From the NCBI RefSeq assembly GCF_023652955.1, contig NZ_JAKLOY010000009.1:1-64000 (forward strand): a stretch of 64,000 bases of DNA, read 5' to 3'. Positions 52,567-60,182 of the stretch are shown piece after piece (the stretch's first letter is position 1; every line of letters starts with the position of its first letter). A program made the position numbers and the translations under genes. The notes below the pieces were generated by a model that saw only the letters and a program-made list of their open reading frames with translations, was not told the DNA's origin and searched no databases. Source of the DNA: Geomonas sp. Red32. Its GTDB lineage: Bacteria > Desulfobacterota > Desulfuromonadia > Geobacterales > Geobacteraceae.

Positions 52567-52587
52567 TCATCTGAAAGGAGATTCCCA

Positions 52588-53190
52588 ATGAAGAGTTACC
52601 TGAAGGCGTTCTTATCTTCTCTCGCGGTCCTCATCACGCTGGCTCCGCTGGTGGCCCAGGCGGGTAGTTGGCAGATCGACCCGGACCACTCCAGTGTCGG
52701 CTTCAAGGTTCGCCACATGATGGTCTCCAACGTCAAAGGGGACTTCGGCACCTTCAGCGGGGTGGTCGACATCAACGACCAGGACGTCACCAAGTCCTCG
52801 GTTTCGGTCTCCATCGTTACCGCATCCATCAATACCGGCGTAGCCAAGCGCGACGCCCATCTCAAAAGCGCCGATTTCCTCGATGTCGCCAAGTTCCCGG
52901 CCATGACCTTCGTCTCCAGCAAAGTGGTCAAGGCGGGGAAGGACAAGCTCAAGGTCTACGGGCTTTTGACTCTCCATGGCATCACCCGCGAAGTGGTGCT
53001 CGACGTCGACGGTCCCAGCGGCGTCTCCCGCGACCCGTACGGGAACCTGAGGAGGGGAGCCTCGGCCACCACCAAGATAAACCGCAAGGATTTCGGCCTG
53101 GTCTGGAACGCCCTATTGGAGACCGGCGGGGTCGCCGTGGGGGAAGAAGTCCAGATCAGCCTCGAGATCGAGATGATCGCCAAGAAGTAG
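52588..53190 (+). CDS. YceI-family periplasmic protein
   Basis: 200 residues, signal peptide ending near VAQA. The mature part is one YceI (lipocalin-like, polyisoprenoid-binding) domain: WQIDPDHSSVGFKVRHMMVSNVKGDFGTFSG, SINTGVAKRDAHLKSADFLDVAKFP, LLTLHGITREVVLDV and a closing YGNLRRGASATTKINRKDFGL. By family it binds long isoprenoid or quinone-like lipids in the periplasm; the physiological role varies. AAGGAG precedes ATG 52588, and a good sigma-70 promoter lies just upstream. Confidence 0.93.
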   Translation: MKSYLKAFLSSLAVLITLAPLVAQAGSWQIDPDHSSVGFKVRHMMVSNVKGDFGTFSGVVDINDQDVTKSSVSVSIVTASINTGVAKRDAHLKSADFLDVAKFPAMTFVSSKVVKAGKDKLKVYGLLTLHGITREVVLDVDGPSGVSRDPYGNLRRGASATTKINRKDFGLVWNALLETGGVAVGEEVQISLEIEMIAKK

Positions 53191-53260
53191 GCGGCGGTTG
53201 CTATGCCCCCGCTTGTTGCTAGACTTTTGCAGTCGGCTATTGAAAGGAAAGGGGGGTGCC

Positions 53261-53464
53261 ATGAAAATTCCGGTGGTCTACAGTGACAACAGTCCGGGAT
53301 GGGTAAGGCCGGAAGAGCTCCAGCAGTTGATCGACGAGGCCGCCATCGTTTCCTTCCTGCGCAGCGATGGAGAGGCCGTCCAGGTCGGCGTCGACCCGGT
53401 CCGGGGGGTGGGAGGGCGCATCTACATGGGGCCCGAACGAAGGGGCAAGGTAGGTTTCTGCTAA
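53261..53464 (+). CDS. 67-residue protein of unknown function
   Basis: ATG 53261 with GGGGGG four bases upstream. The product starts MKIPVVYSDNSPGWVRPEEL, continues through a short helix and ends in GGRIYMGPERRGKVGFC. No signal peptide or membrane segment; a single C-terminal cysteine. The frame is free of other coding signals and closes just before a hairpin terminator. I do not recognise the family, though YxGPERR endings recur in small proteins of this group. Confidence 0.72.
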   Translation: MKIPVVYSDNSPGWVRPEELQQLIDEAAIVSFLRSDGEAVQVGVDPVRGVGGRIYMGPERRGKVGFC

Positions 53465-53485
53465 ACCAAGCGGAAATGGTTATTT

Positions 53486-53524
53486 GCGGGCCGGCTCTCA
53501 TCAAGGGCCGGCCCGCCTCGTTTT
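53486..53524 (+). terminator. Hairpin terminator after the 67-aa gene
   Basis: Perfect 10-base stem GCGGGCCGGC / GCCGGCCCGC, 11-base loop, followed by CTCGTTTT, a weak T-run. Confidence 0.6.
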
Positions 53525-53547
53525 CATCCCCCCCGAGGAGGCCAGCC

Positions 53548-53883
53548 ATGAACGTGCGACCGTCCCTGCTTCTTGCCCCCCTCGTCCTGTCCCTGCTCGC
53601 TCCCGCCACGGCGGGGGCCATTTCCGACTGCGTCTTTGCCGGGGTCAACTTCTCCGACGGCGCGATCTCCTGCCAGTCCGGCCACCAGTTCCGTTGCAGC
53701 GATGGAGATTGGGTTTCCCTCGACCTTCCCTGCGAGACCCCTCCTCCGGCCCCTGCCATCGTCAACCCCGCAGAGTGTGTCTGCACCTCCCAGGAAATTA
53801 CCGGCTGCGACCAAGACGGCCTCGCCTGCTGTGTCTCGCTGGTGGGGGGAGACTGCAGCAAGCACTGCTGCCCCACCCAGTAA
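53548..53883 (+). CDS. Small exported cysteine-rich protein
   Basis: 111 residues; signal peptide ends near TAGA. The mature ~87 residues hold 12 cysteines: DC, SC, RC, PC, ECVC, GC, ACC, DC and HCC. An even number and exported location suggest six disulfides. No CXXCH, so not a cytochrome, and no known toxin or metal-binding pattern is clear. It follows the terminator at 53486 and has GAGGAGG ahead of the ATG. I do not recognise the family; a surface or secreted structural protein is the safest guess. Confidence 0.75.
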   Translation: MNVRPSLLLAPLVLSLLAPATAGAISDCVFAGVNFSDGAISCQSGHQFRCSDGDWVSLDLPCETPPPAPAIVNPAECVCTSQEITGCDQDGLACCVSLVGGDCSKHCCPTQ

Positions 53884-53951
53884 AGAGGATCGCCCCCATT
53901 CCCTGCCGGAGCGCCAAGGTTGATAGCCCCGGAGAAAACGGCTCCCGCGGC

Positions 53952-53998
53952 ATTTTCACATTTGCGAAAGCGGCCAGGCCATTCGCACATTTGCAAAT
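53952..53998. promoter_or_regulatory. Two 18-bp palindromes, distal enhancer sites of the acetate transporter
   Basis: ATTTTCAC-AT-TTGCGAAA (53952-53969) and ATTCGCAC-AT-TTGCAAAT (53981-53998), both fitting TTTYGCAM-NN-KTGCRAAA. Centres lie about 264 and 235 bases upstream of the start point predicted from the sigma-54 promoter. Confidence 0.75.
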
Positions 53999-54086
53999 GG
54001 CCGCCCGTGCCCCTCTCTCGATTCCGCAATTAGCTAATTTTGAATCACTTTCCTTGTTTCCCCCGGGCAAGAGGAGCACGTGGGCC

Positions 54087-54104
54087 TTTTGCAATGTTGC
54101 GAAA
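54087..54104. promoter_or_regulatory. 18-bp palindrome, proximal enhancer site of the acetate transporter
   Basis: TTTTGCAA-TG-TTGCGAAA, the best symmetric copy in the window, centred about 129 bases upstream of the predicted start point. Confidence 0.78.
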
Positions 54105-54197
54105 ATCCCCGGCTGCCGTTTAGTCCCTCCTCAATCGACCCCTTCCGTAACATGCCGTCAATAAAGAGAAAATCCGTGAATACGGAAAACTATAACA

Positions 54198-54215
54198 TTG
54201 GTATGTTCGTTGCTA
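54198..54215 (+). promoter_or_regulatory. Sigma-54 promoter of the acetate transporter
   Basis: TTGGTATGTTCGTTGCTA: GG at 54200-54201, exactly 10 bases, GC at 54212-54213, with TTGG and TTGCT flanks as in the consensus. The same 18 bases with only three changes serve the MFS transporter at 56460. Confidence 0.82.
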
Positions 54216-54325
54216 TAGGTATCGTGTGGACGGCTTGCGCTCACGGGTCTCAACCAGGGCGCCAGCGGCACATTACATGCGTTGAAGTCGGAATCGACAT
54301 CCACATAAAACGAGGAGGTAGTGAA

Positions 54326-54952
54326 ATGAGTGACGTGAAATTGGGGAATCCCGCGGTTGTTGGCCTTGCTGGCTTCGGTATGACGACTTTCGTGCTGCAG
54401 TGCCACAATCTCGGGTGGTGCGGTATCGCTCCCGTTCTTTGGCTTGGCCTCTGCTTCGGTGGCACCGCACAGCTCATCGCCGGCCTGATGGAGTTCAAAA
54501 CCGGCAACAACTTCGGCTTCTGCGCATTCACCGGCTACGGGGCCTTCTGGATCTCCCTCTGCCTGATGATTATCTTCGGGAAGAACGCCGACCTCGTGAA
54601 GGCCTACCCGACCCTGGCCTTCTCGGCCAATGACCTGGGCTTCTACCTGGTGGCCTGGACCATCTTCACCTTCATCCTCTTCATCGCCTCCATGAAGCAC
54701 CACGCAACCCTGGCCTTCATCTTCCTGACCCTGCTCCTCGGCTTCATCGGCCTCGACCTGAAAGAGCTCGCCGGCAGCGCCCTGGCCGGGACCTTCGCCG
54801 CCTACGACCTGCTCCTCTGCGCATTCTCCGCCCTCTACCTGATGGCCGTCGCCGTCTACGCCGAGTCCGGCATCAAGCTTCCGGTGGGTGAAGCCTGGAT
54901 CAAGGACAAGCAGGAGAAGGAAGTCATGGCTGCCAGCAAGGTAACCGCGTAA
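54326..54952 (+). CDS. Acetate transporter, GPR1/FUN34/SatP (YaaH) family
   Basis: 208 residues from ATG 54326, GAGGAGG seven bases upstream. Begins with the family signature NPAVVGLAGFGMTTFVLQ and has six predicted membrane helices, with FGGTAQLIAGLMEF and FGFCAFTGYGAFWISL matching conserved blocks. By family a hexameric channel-like transporter for acetate and succinate in the inner membrane. Acetate is the main electron donor in this group, so this is a likely uptake route. Control: sigma-54 promoter with three enhancer-like palindromes. Single gene with a 17-bp terminator. Confidence 0.92.
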   Translation: MSDVKLGNPAVVGLAGFGMTTFVLQCHNLGWCGIAPVLWLGLCFGGTAQLIAGLMEFKTGNNFGFCAFTGYGAFWISLCLMIIFGKNADLVKAYPTLAFSANDLGFYLVAWTIFTFILFIASMKHHATLAFIFLTLLLGFIGLDLKELAGSALAGTFAAYDLLLCAFSALYLMAVAVYAESGIKLPVGEAWIKDKQEKEVMAASKVTA

Positions 54953-55000
54953 CCGGCTCCTCCGAAGCCGTCCTGAAACGGCACCGGAACGACCCAGCAA

Positions 55001-55042
55001 ACAGAAAGGGCCATGGCAATCGCCATGGCCCTTTCTGTATTT
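55001..55042 (+). terminator. Terminator after the acetate transporter
   Basis: Perfect 17-base stem ACAGAAAGGGCCATGGC / GCCATGGCCCTTTCTGT with an AATC loop, followed by ATTTT. Confidence 0.85.
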
Positions 55043-55115
55043 TAGATGCGAGGTGGTGCTTAGCTTGGTTTCTCTCGCTATGGAGAGGGTTCATCGGGAG
55101 GTTTCGGGGAGGCTC

Positions 55116-55260
55116 AAAGTCCCCCTTTGCAAAAGGGGGATTTAGGGGGATTTTCCTGCTGCCAACGTCATAAATCCCCCCTGTCCCCCCTTTTTCAAAG
55201 GGGGGGACCTGCTATCCCCAATATTTCCCGATGAACCTTTGACAAGGGGGGGGGACCTGT
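55116..55260. repeat. Inverted repeat element built of CCCCC/GGGGG dyads
   Basis: AGTCCCCCTTTGCAAAAGGG...GGGGGATTT (55118-55153) is repeated in inverted form at 55171-55209 (AAATCCCCCC...AAAGGGGGGG), with a partial third copy at 55236-55260 (CCTTTGACAAGGGGG). This is a bacterial interspersed-repeat pattern seen in intergenic DNA; no transposase. Confidence 0.75.
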
Positions 55261-55283
55261 TTTCCGGCGGTTAGAAGATGCAC

Positions 55284-55355
55284 GGGCTGGCCTGACAATA
55301 GCTAGTGCTGGCCTAACAAAAGCTCGTGGACCTGATAAAAGCTCGCGGCCTGATG
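55284..55355. repeat. Degenerate ~21-bp tandem repeat
   Basis: Units CTGGCCTGACAATAGCTAGT, CTGGCCTAACAAAAGCTCGT, ACCTGATAAAAGCTCGCGG and a partial CCTGATGA. It sits just downstream (on the minus strand) of the membrane-protein gene at 55383. Confidence 0.6.
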
Positions 55356-55382
55356 ACGGTTCGCCGGGGCCGAAGGGGGCGG

Positions 55383-55844
55383 CTACCAGAGGTAGGGGGA
55401 TTTGTTGTCGAAGTGGCGCCGGTTGAAGTAGAGGACCAGGTTCAGGATCAGGAACAGCACCGCCATGCAGAAAGCGTAGAGGCGGTACTCGTAATCGGGG
55501 ACAGTGGACCCGGTGGCGGTGACCACCTGCTGGACGGGGAGATGCACGAGGTTGGCGATCTCGCTCAGACACTGCACGGAGTTGTAGGCGATCAGCAGCC
55601 AGAGGGTGATCCGCTGCCGCTTGAGGATCCCGATCATGAGATAGACAAGAGCTATGCTGGCGGCGAAGATCGACGATTCGCTGGCATCCCCCGAGTAGAG
55701 CTTGCCCATGAAGGGGAAGGGGTCGCCAAGGTGGGAAAGGGTGATGAGGAGATACAGGAGGTAAACCCCCACCAGCGGGGTGAGTACCAGGGATCCTCTC
55801 TTCTCGTCGGGCGCTACCATGGTCCTGTGATCCGTCTCTTTCAA
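55383..55844 (-). CDS. Four-helix integral membrane protein of unknown function
   Basis: 153 residues from TTG 55844, which has AAGGAG seven bases upstream; ATG 55820 and GTG 55880 are in frame but have weaker sites. Four predicted membrane helices, starting with LVLTPLVGVYLLYLLITL and ending in LYAFCMAVLFLILNLVLYF, with a periplasmic or cytoplasmic loop DPFPFMGKLYSGDASESS between the first two. No transporter or enzyme motif recognised. It lies between the two carboxylate transporters but on the opposite strand. Confidence 0.72.
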   Translation of the reverse strand: MKETDHRTMVAPDEKRGSLVLTPLVGVYLLYLLITLSHLGDPFPFMGKLYSGDASESSIFAASIALVYLMIGILKRQRITLWLLIAYNSVQCLSEIANLVHLPVQQVVTATGSTVPDYEYRLYAFCMAVLFLILNLVLYFNRRHFDNKSPYLW

Positions 55845-56220
55845 GGAGTCTCTCCTTTGCCTGCCAGGCAGGCTCCACACGTCACCGAAAATGCGCTGCC
55901 GTCAACGGAGCTTGCTCCTCATGCGGAGAAGTCTCTCGTATCCGGGAGTTCACAGGAATAAACCTGCGTTATATTAACAGAAGGGCGAATGGCGTGCAAG
56001 AAACATTCGGCACTACCGTACGGCAGCCGGCAGCAAAACTTTAATAGGGATGATTGCCATGGCCTCCCGGGGAGAGGCGGAAGAGGCGATCCGGCCGCTT
56101 CGCGTTCGATCGTTCGTTCGATTTTTTTGGCGGTAAGGGGGCGTAACTGCGAAAGAAAGAGCCCGGCCGGAACGGGACTCGGCGGGCGGAGCCGCCAGAG
56201 GAGCGAGGGGCGATTTTCGG

Positions 56221-56259
56221 ATGTGCAAATGTGCGGGAGCCTTTTGCAATCGTGCGAAA
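56221..56259. promoter_or_regulatory. Two 18-bp palindromes, distal enhancer sites of the MFS transporter
   Basis: ATGTGCAA-AT-GTGCGGGA (56221-56238, weak) and TTTTGCAA-TC-GTGCGAAA (56242-56259, strong), 21 bases apart, two helical turns. Centres about 257 and 236 bases upstream of the predicted start point. Confidence 0.72.
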
Positions 56260-56346
56260 GTTAGCTTCCTTTCCATTAGCCAACACCAAGATGTTGATTT
56301 TACAACGCTTACCGCCGCCCCCTTCTCTCCGGCTTCTCCAAACAGG

Positions 56347-56364
56347 TTTTGCACCCATGCGAAA
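56347..56364. promoter_or_regulatory. 18-bp palindrome, proximal enhancer site of the MFS transporter
   Basis: TTTTGCAC-CC-ATGCGAAA, centred about 131 bases upstream of the predicted start point, 105 bases from the copy at 56242. The corresponding spacing at the acetate transporter is 106 bases. Confidence 0.78.
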
Positions 56365-56459
56365 ACGGTACCAGCCGCAAAACGGGGGGTGAGACTCTCT
56401 ATTTTTAATAACCATAGGAATTATTGAGGTTTTTGCCGGAAAATAAAAAAGCTAGAACG

Positions 56460-56477
56460 TTGGTATGCAAGTTGCTA
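56460..56477 (+). promoter_or_regulatory. Sigma-54 promoter of the MFS transporter
   Basis: TTGGTATGCAAGTTGCTA: GG 56462-56463, 10 bases, GC 56474-56475. It overlaps an in-frame ATG at 56465, which therefore cannot be the start codon; the gene starts at 56525. Confidence 0.82.
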
Positions 56478-56524
56478 ACGGTTTAGGTCAGGCGTCATCA
56501 AATCCATGGTGGAGGTATAAAGGC

Positions 56525-57826
56525 ATGTCACAAACGTCATCTAGCAAGGGCTGGCAGGTAGTAATGGCCGGAACGGGAATCAACTTGGCGCTCGGGGTAC
56601 TGTATGCCTGGAGTATCTTCAAGGGTGCCATCCAAGCCTCCATCAAGGCTGGAGGACCTGACGCCTTCCAGTGGAGCGCTGCCTCGGTGAACGATCCGTA
56701 TGCGCTTTGCTGCCTCTTCTTCGCTTTCTCCATGATCATTGCCGGCAAGTGCCAGGACAAGATCGGCCCTGCCCGTACCGCCCTCATCGGCGGCCTCCTG
56801 GTGGGCGGCGGCTTCACCCTGATGGGATCCTCCAATAGCTACGCCGCCTGGGTCACCGGTTTCGGCGTGCTGGCTGGCTCCGGCTTCGGCTTCGGCTACT
56901 CCGCCGCCACCCCGCCGGCCCTCAAGTGGTTCTCTTCCAAGAAGACCGGCCTCATCGCCGGGATCGTGGTAGCCGGCTTCGGTCTGGCCCCGGTTTACAT
57001 CGCGCCGCTCTCCAGCTACCTGCTCGGCATCTACGGGATCCAGAAGTCCATGTACTTCCTGGGCGCCGGCTTCGCGGTCATCGTCTGCGGCCTCTCCTTC
57101 CTGCTGGCGAACCCGCCCAAAGGGTACGTTCCGGTCGAGCCGGCCGCCAAGGGCGACGCCCTGGTCAAGAAGGCTGCCGGTCCCGACGCCGGGGTTGCCG
57201 AGATGCTCCGCTCCGGCAAGTTCTACCTCCTTTGGATCAACTTCTTCATCGGCGCCGGCGCAGGCCTCATGGTCATCGGCTCCGTGGCCGGCCTGGCCAA
57301 GCATTCCATGGGCTCCATGGCCTTCGTGGCCGTCGCCATCATGGCCGTCGGCAACGCCTCCGGCCGCGTGGTCGCCGGTGTGCTCTCCGACAAGATCGGC
57401 CGCCGCGCCACCCTGACCATCATGCTCTCCTTCCAGGCCATCCTGATGTTCGCCGCGATTCCCGTGGTGGCCTCCAACTCGGCCGTGCTGCTGGTGCTGC
57501 TCGCCTCCTTCATCGGCTTCAACTACGGCTCCAACCTGACCCTCTTCCCCTCCTTCGCGAAAGACTACTGGGGGTTCAGGAACTACGGCCTCAACTACGG
57601 CACCCTGTTCACCGCCTGGGGCGTCGGCGGCCTGGTCATGGGGCGCGTCTCCGAGATGCTCAACGCCCAGCCGGGCGGCCTGAACAAGTCCTTCATCCTG
57701 GCTGGTGCCTGCCTGGCCACCGGCACCATCCTCACCTTCTTCCTGCGCGAGAAGAAAGCCGTGTCCGTCGAGGTTCCCTCGGTGGTGGGCGAGAAGGTCG
57801 CCGTCAAGATCGGTACCTCTGCCTAA
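56525..57826 (+). CDS. OFA-family MFS transporter (oxalate/formate antiporter family)
   Basis: 433 residues from ATG 56525, GGAGG nine bases upstream; the longer frame from 56465 overlaps the promoter. Twelve predicted membrane helices in two halves, with the family start GWQVVMAGTGINLALGVLYAWSIF and the mid-block ATPPALKWFSSKKTGLIAGIVVAGFG typical of the oxalate/formate antiporter branch. DKIGRRATL in the second half is the MFS loop motif. Members carry small carboxylates such as formate, oxalate, lactate or pyruvate by exchange or with protons. Shared control with the acetate transporter suggests a related substrate; which one is not readable. Confidence 0.9.
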   Translation: MSQTSSSKGWQVVMAGTGINLALGVLYAWSIFKGAIQASIKAGGPDAFQWSAASVNDPYALCCLFFAFSMIIAGKCQDKIGPARTALIGGLLVGGGFTLMGSSNSYAAWVTGFGVLAGSGFGFGYSAATPPALKWFSSKKTGLIAGIVVAGFGLAPVYIAPLSSYLLGIYGIQKSMYFLGAGFAVIVCGLSFLLANPPKGYVPVEPAAKGDALVKKAAGPDAGVAEMLRSGKFYLLWINFFIGAGAGLMVIGSVAGLAKHSMGSMAFVAVAIMAVGNASGRVVAGVLSDKIGRRATLTIMLSFQAILMFAAIPVVASNSAVLLVLLASFIGFNYGSNLTLFPSFAKDYWGFRNYGLNYGTLFTAWGVGGLVMGRVSEMLNAQPGGLNKSFILAGACLATGTILTFFLREKKAVSVEVPSVVGEKVAVKIGTSA

Positions 57827-57854
57827 TCCGCAGTGGTTCGGTAAATACACAAAG

Positions 57855-57887
57855 AGGGTCATGCGTTTATGCATGGCCCTTTTTTTA
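57855..57887 (+). terminator. Terminator after the MFS transporter
   Basis: AGGGTCATGC / GCATGGCCCT stem with one T-G wobble, GTTTAT loop, seven T. Confidence 0.9.
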
Positions 57888-57942
57888 CTGTTAATGGTAG
57901 TATGTCGCACCCCGCAGGAGATCCTTCCGGAGAGGAGAGGCA

Positions 57943-59118
57943 GTGGATAACGAACCCAGTTGGGATACCACGTACGTCAGCATCATGCTGGTGGTCTTTA
58001 TCGTGGTGGCCGGCCTGGCCATCGACATCGGGTACATGTACGTAAGCGAGGAGGACCTGCTGGCCACCGCGGAGAACTCGGCGCTGGCCGGGGCGGAAGC
58101 CTTGAAGCACCGGGTCCTCGCCCAGGCGCAGCAGGCTCCGGATCAGCTTACCGCCGCCACCGGCGACCTGGTGCAGGCTTCGGCCCGCAACGCCGTGGTG
58201 GAAACCGTCTCCGGCAAGAACAAGGCTTCGGCCCTCATGGAAGTGGCCAACGCCAACACCAATGCCCTGACCGCCGACAACGACATCACGGTCGGCAACT
58301 ATAACCAGACGGGCCGTACCTACACCCCCGGCGCCGCGCCGGTCAACGCCGTCCAGGTGAGGACCAAGCGGACCGCCGAGAGCGCCTCGGTCGGGCTCGG
58401 CACGCTGGGGAGCTTCCTGGCCAAGGCGACCGGCACCGAGAGCTTCGGCTCCACCCCGGTGGCGGTGGCGGCCCTTCCCATCGGAACCCGCTCCAACCTG
58501 GCCTTCTGCGAGAAGGCCTGCGAGCCCGCCTGCAGCTGGCCGAAGATCTGCAACGTCGCCGAGCGGCACATGACCCCCGCCTGGCCGGACGCCAGCGCGC
58601 CGCAGGGTAACGACCGCTACCTCTTCACCTCGCTGCTTCGCCCGGTCGGCATCACCAACACCATCTCGGACCTCGTCTGCCAGGAATCCCCCCAACAGGA
58701 AGTCTGCGGCTCCCCGATCTACGTCGCGGCGGGCTCGGGCACGGCCCAGGACATATTGCGCGACATCAAGGCGAAGATGTACGACCCGAAGGCCGACAGC
58801 GGCAACAAGGAGTACGACCGCAACGGAAAACTGGTGGGATGGTGGATGGTAGCGCCGGTGACCGATTGCACGGCGGCGAAGGCGGGGGACATCTTCGAGC
58901 CCCGCACGGTGACCCGTTACGCACTGGTGAGAGTCAGCCGGATCTGCGTGAGCGGCCCGGCCGGCTGCGGCGCCCAGGCGACCCAGTCGGTCTCCCCGGC
59001 GGCGGCGTGCCACCCGGGGGAGCAGGGGCTCTACATCGACCGGATTTCCTGCGTCGGGTGCGCCGAGAAGGAGAAGGTGCTCTTCCCCGGCCTGCACCCG
59101 GTGCTGGTCGGGCAGTAA
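57943..59118 (+). CDS. TadG-like (Flp pilus assembly) membrane-anchored protein
   Basis: 391 residues from GTG 57943 with AGAGGAG upstream. A single hydrophobic helix near the N-terminus (SIMLVVFIVVAGLAIDIGY, about 13-31) followed by VSEEDLLATAENSALAGAEAL is the TadG-like N-terminal pattern: an anchor helix and the start of an exported domain. The exported part has 13 cysteines, mostly in its second half, suggesting several disulfides, and no von Willebrand-type MIDAS was seen. No other tad/flp genes lie nearby, so it is an orphan. Possibly a surface or pilus-like accessory protein. Confidence 0.78.
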   Translation: MDNEPSWDTTYVSIMLVVFIVVAGLAIDIGYMYVSEEDLLATAENSALAGAEALKHRVLAQAQQAPDQLTAATGDLVQASARNAVVETVSGKNKASALMEVANANTNALTADNDITVGNYNQTGRTYTPGAAPVNAVQVRTKRTAESASVGLGTLGSFLAKATGTESFGSTPVAVAALPIGTRSNLAFCEKACEPACSWPKICNVAERHMTPAWPDASAPQGNDRYLFTSLLRPVGITNTISDLVCQESPQQEVCGSPIYVAAGSGTAQDILRDIKAKMYDPKADSGNKEYDRNGKLVGWWMVAPVTDCTAAKAGDIFEPRTVTRYALVRVSRICVSGPAGCGAQATQSVSPAAACHPGEQGLYIDRISCVGCAEKEKVLFPGLHPVLVGQ

Positions 59119-59154
59119 GGGAGCGAGGAGCAACCTCGCGCGCTATTTGAAATG

Positions 59155-59188
59155 AAAAAAGGCGGCCGTGGGGCCGCCCTTTTTTTTG
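59155..59188. terminator. Bidirectional terminator between TadG-like and carbonic anhydrase genes
   Basis: GGCGGCC / GGCCGCC stem, GTGG loop, A-run before and T-run after, so it ends both convergent transcripts. Confidence 0.9.
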
Positions 59189-59222
59189 ATTCTTTGCCGG
59201 AATCACTCGGTTCTTTATGCGG

Positions 59223-59912
59223 TTATTCGAGGATGGTCACTTTGCCGTCGTCGAGGTCGTACTTGGCGGCCACGATTTTGATCTGACCTTCCTTGAGCTC
59301 GTGGGCGAGCACCTTGGAGCGCTTGGTGAGCGCCGCCTTTACCGCCTTGGCGTTCAGGTCCACCGCACACTCGACGATCTCCTCGGCCGGTTTCCCCTTG
59401 CAGAGCTTCTTCGCCTTCTTGGCGGAAGGCTGGATCTCCTTCACGATGGAGCCGAGGTTCCCTTCCGGCTTCCCTTTGGCGTTGACGGTGGCGGTCACCG
59501 CGCCGCAGCGTTCGTGGCCGAGCACCATGATGAGCGGCGAGCCGAGGTGCTCGGCGGCGTACTCGATGCTCCCCAACACGACCGGATCGGCGACGTTGCC
59601 GGCCACGCGGACCACGAAGACCTCACCGAGGGTCTGGTCGAAGATCAGCTCGGGCGGGACGCGGGAGTCGGAGCAGGAGAGGATGATGGCGTAGGGGTGC
59701 TGGCTGGTGGCGAGCTTGGCGCGGGCCGAGGCGTCCGAGGCGCTGCAGGCACCCATCTGGCTCGCCACGTAGCGGCCGTTGCCGTCCATCAGCTTCTGCA
59801 GCGCCTGGTCCGGCGTCATCCCGCCGCTGTCGGCCGCAAGCGCGATCCCCACCGTGGCGGCGATCCCCGCAGCCAGCATGACCAATCTTCCCGCTAAGGT
59901 GCTTCTTTTCAT
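59223..59912 (-). CDS. Exported beta-class carbonic anhydrase
   Basis: 229 residues with a clear signal peptide (MKRSTLAGRLVMLAAGIAATVGIALA), so the enzyme acts in the periplasm. It interconverts CO2 and bicarbonate. Zinc ligands Cys80, His133 and Cys136, with the Asp82/Arg84 dyad in CSDSRVPPE and GHERCG, are all present. The family core is complete. Exported beta enzymes may help keep bicarbonate available or balance pH when acetate is oxidised to CO2. Single gene ending at a bidirectional terminator; AAAGGAGG precedes the ATG. Confidence 0.94.
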   Translation of the reverse strand: MKRSTLAGRLVMLAAGIAATVGIALAADSGGMTPDQALQKLMDGNGRYVASQMGACSASDASARAKLATSQHPYAIILSCSDSRVPPELIFDQTLGEVFVVRVAGNVADPVVLGSIEYAAEHLGSPLIMVLGHERCGAVTATVNAKGKPEGNLGSIVKEIQPSAKKAKKLCKGKPAEEIVECAVDLNAKAVKAALTKRSKVLAHELKEGQIKIVAAKYDLDDGKVTILE

Positions 59913-60182
59913 GGTACGTCCTCCTTTTGATTGAAATCCGGGAGCTCCCCGGAAAAGGGGCCCGCGGCGGCAATGCCGTCAGGCCCCGATAGCATCGAGA
60001 CGGGGTATCTTTTACATGAAAAATCAAATTATTCCAAGCTAATATCTTTTCGTCCCCGGCGGCTCTGGTATCCGCTCCCTCCCCGGCCTCCGGCGCCCTG
60101 CTTACTTCTAATAATCGTTGGATTTCCGGGAGACAATCTGGTAATTTTGTCGGCGCGATTCAACTAGCCCCGGGGAGAGTGT

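Larger units (their letters stand above)
53884..54325. other. Upstream regulatory region of the acetate transporter
   Basis: About 440 bases, no ORF. It holds three 18-bp palindromes (53952, 53981, 54087), an inverted repeat TCCGT-GAAT-ACGGA (54174-54187), a sigma-54 promoter (54198-54215), and a ~100-base leader before ATG 54326. Confidence 0.75.
55845..56524. other. Upstream regulatory region of the MFS transporter
   Basis: About 680 bases without a credible ORF. The right half holds three 18-bp palindromes (56221, 56242, 56347) and a sigma-54 promoter (56460-56477) in the same layout as upstream of the acetate transporter. The left part should also contain the promoter of the membrane-protein gene at 55383. 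Confidence 0.75.

Noticed and set aside
56465-56524. Upstream ATG extending the MFS transporter by 20 residues
   Set aside because: It lies within the sigma-54 promoter itself and has no ribosome binding site.
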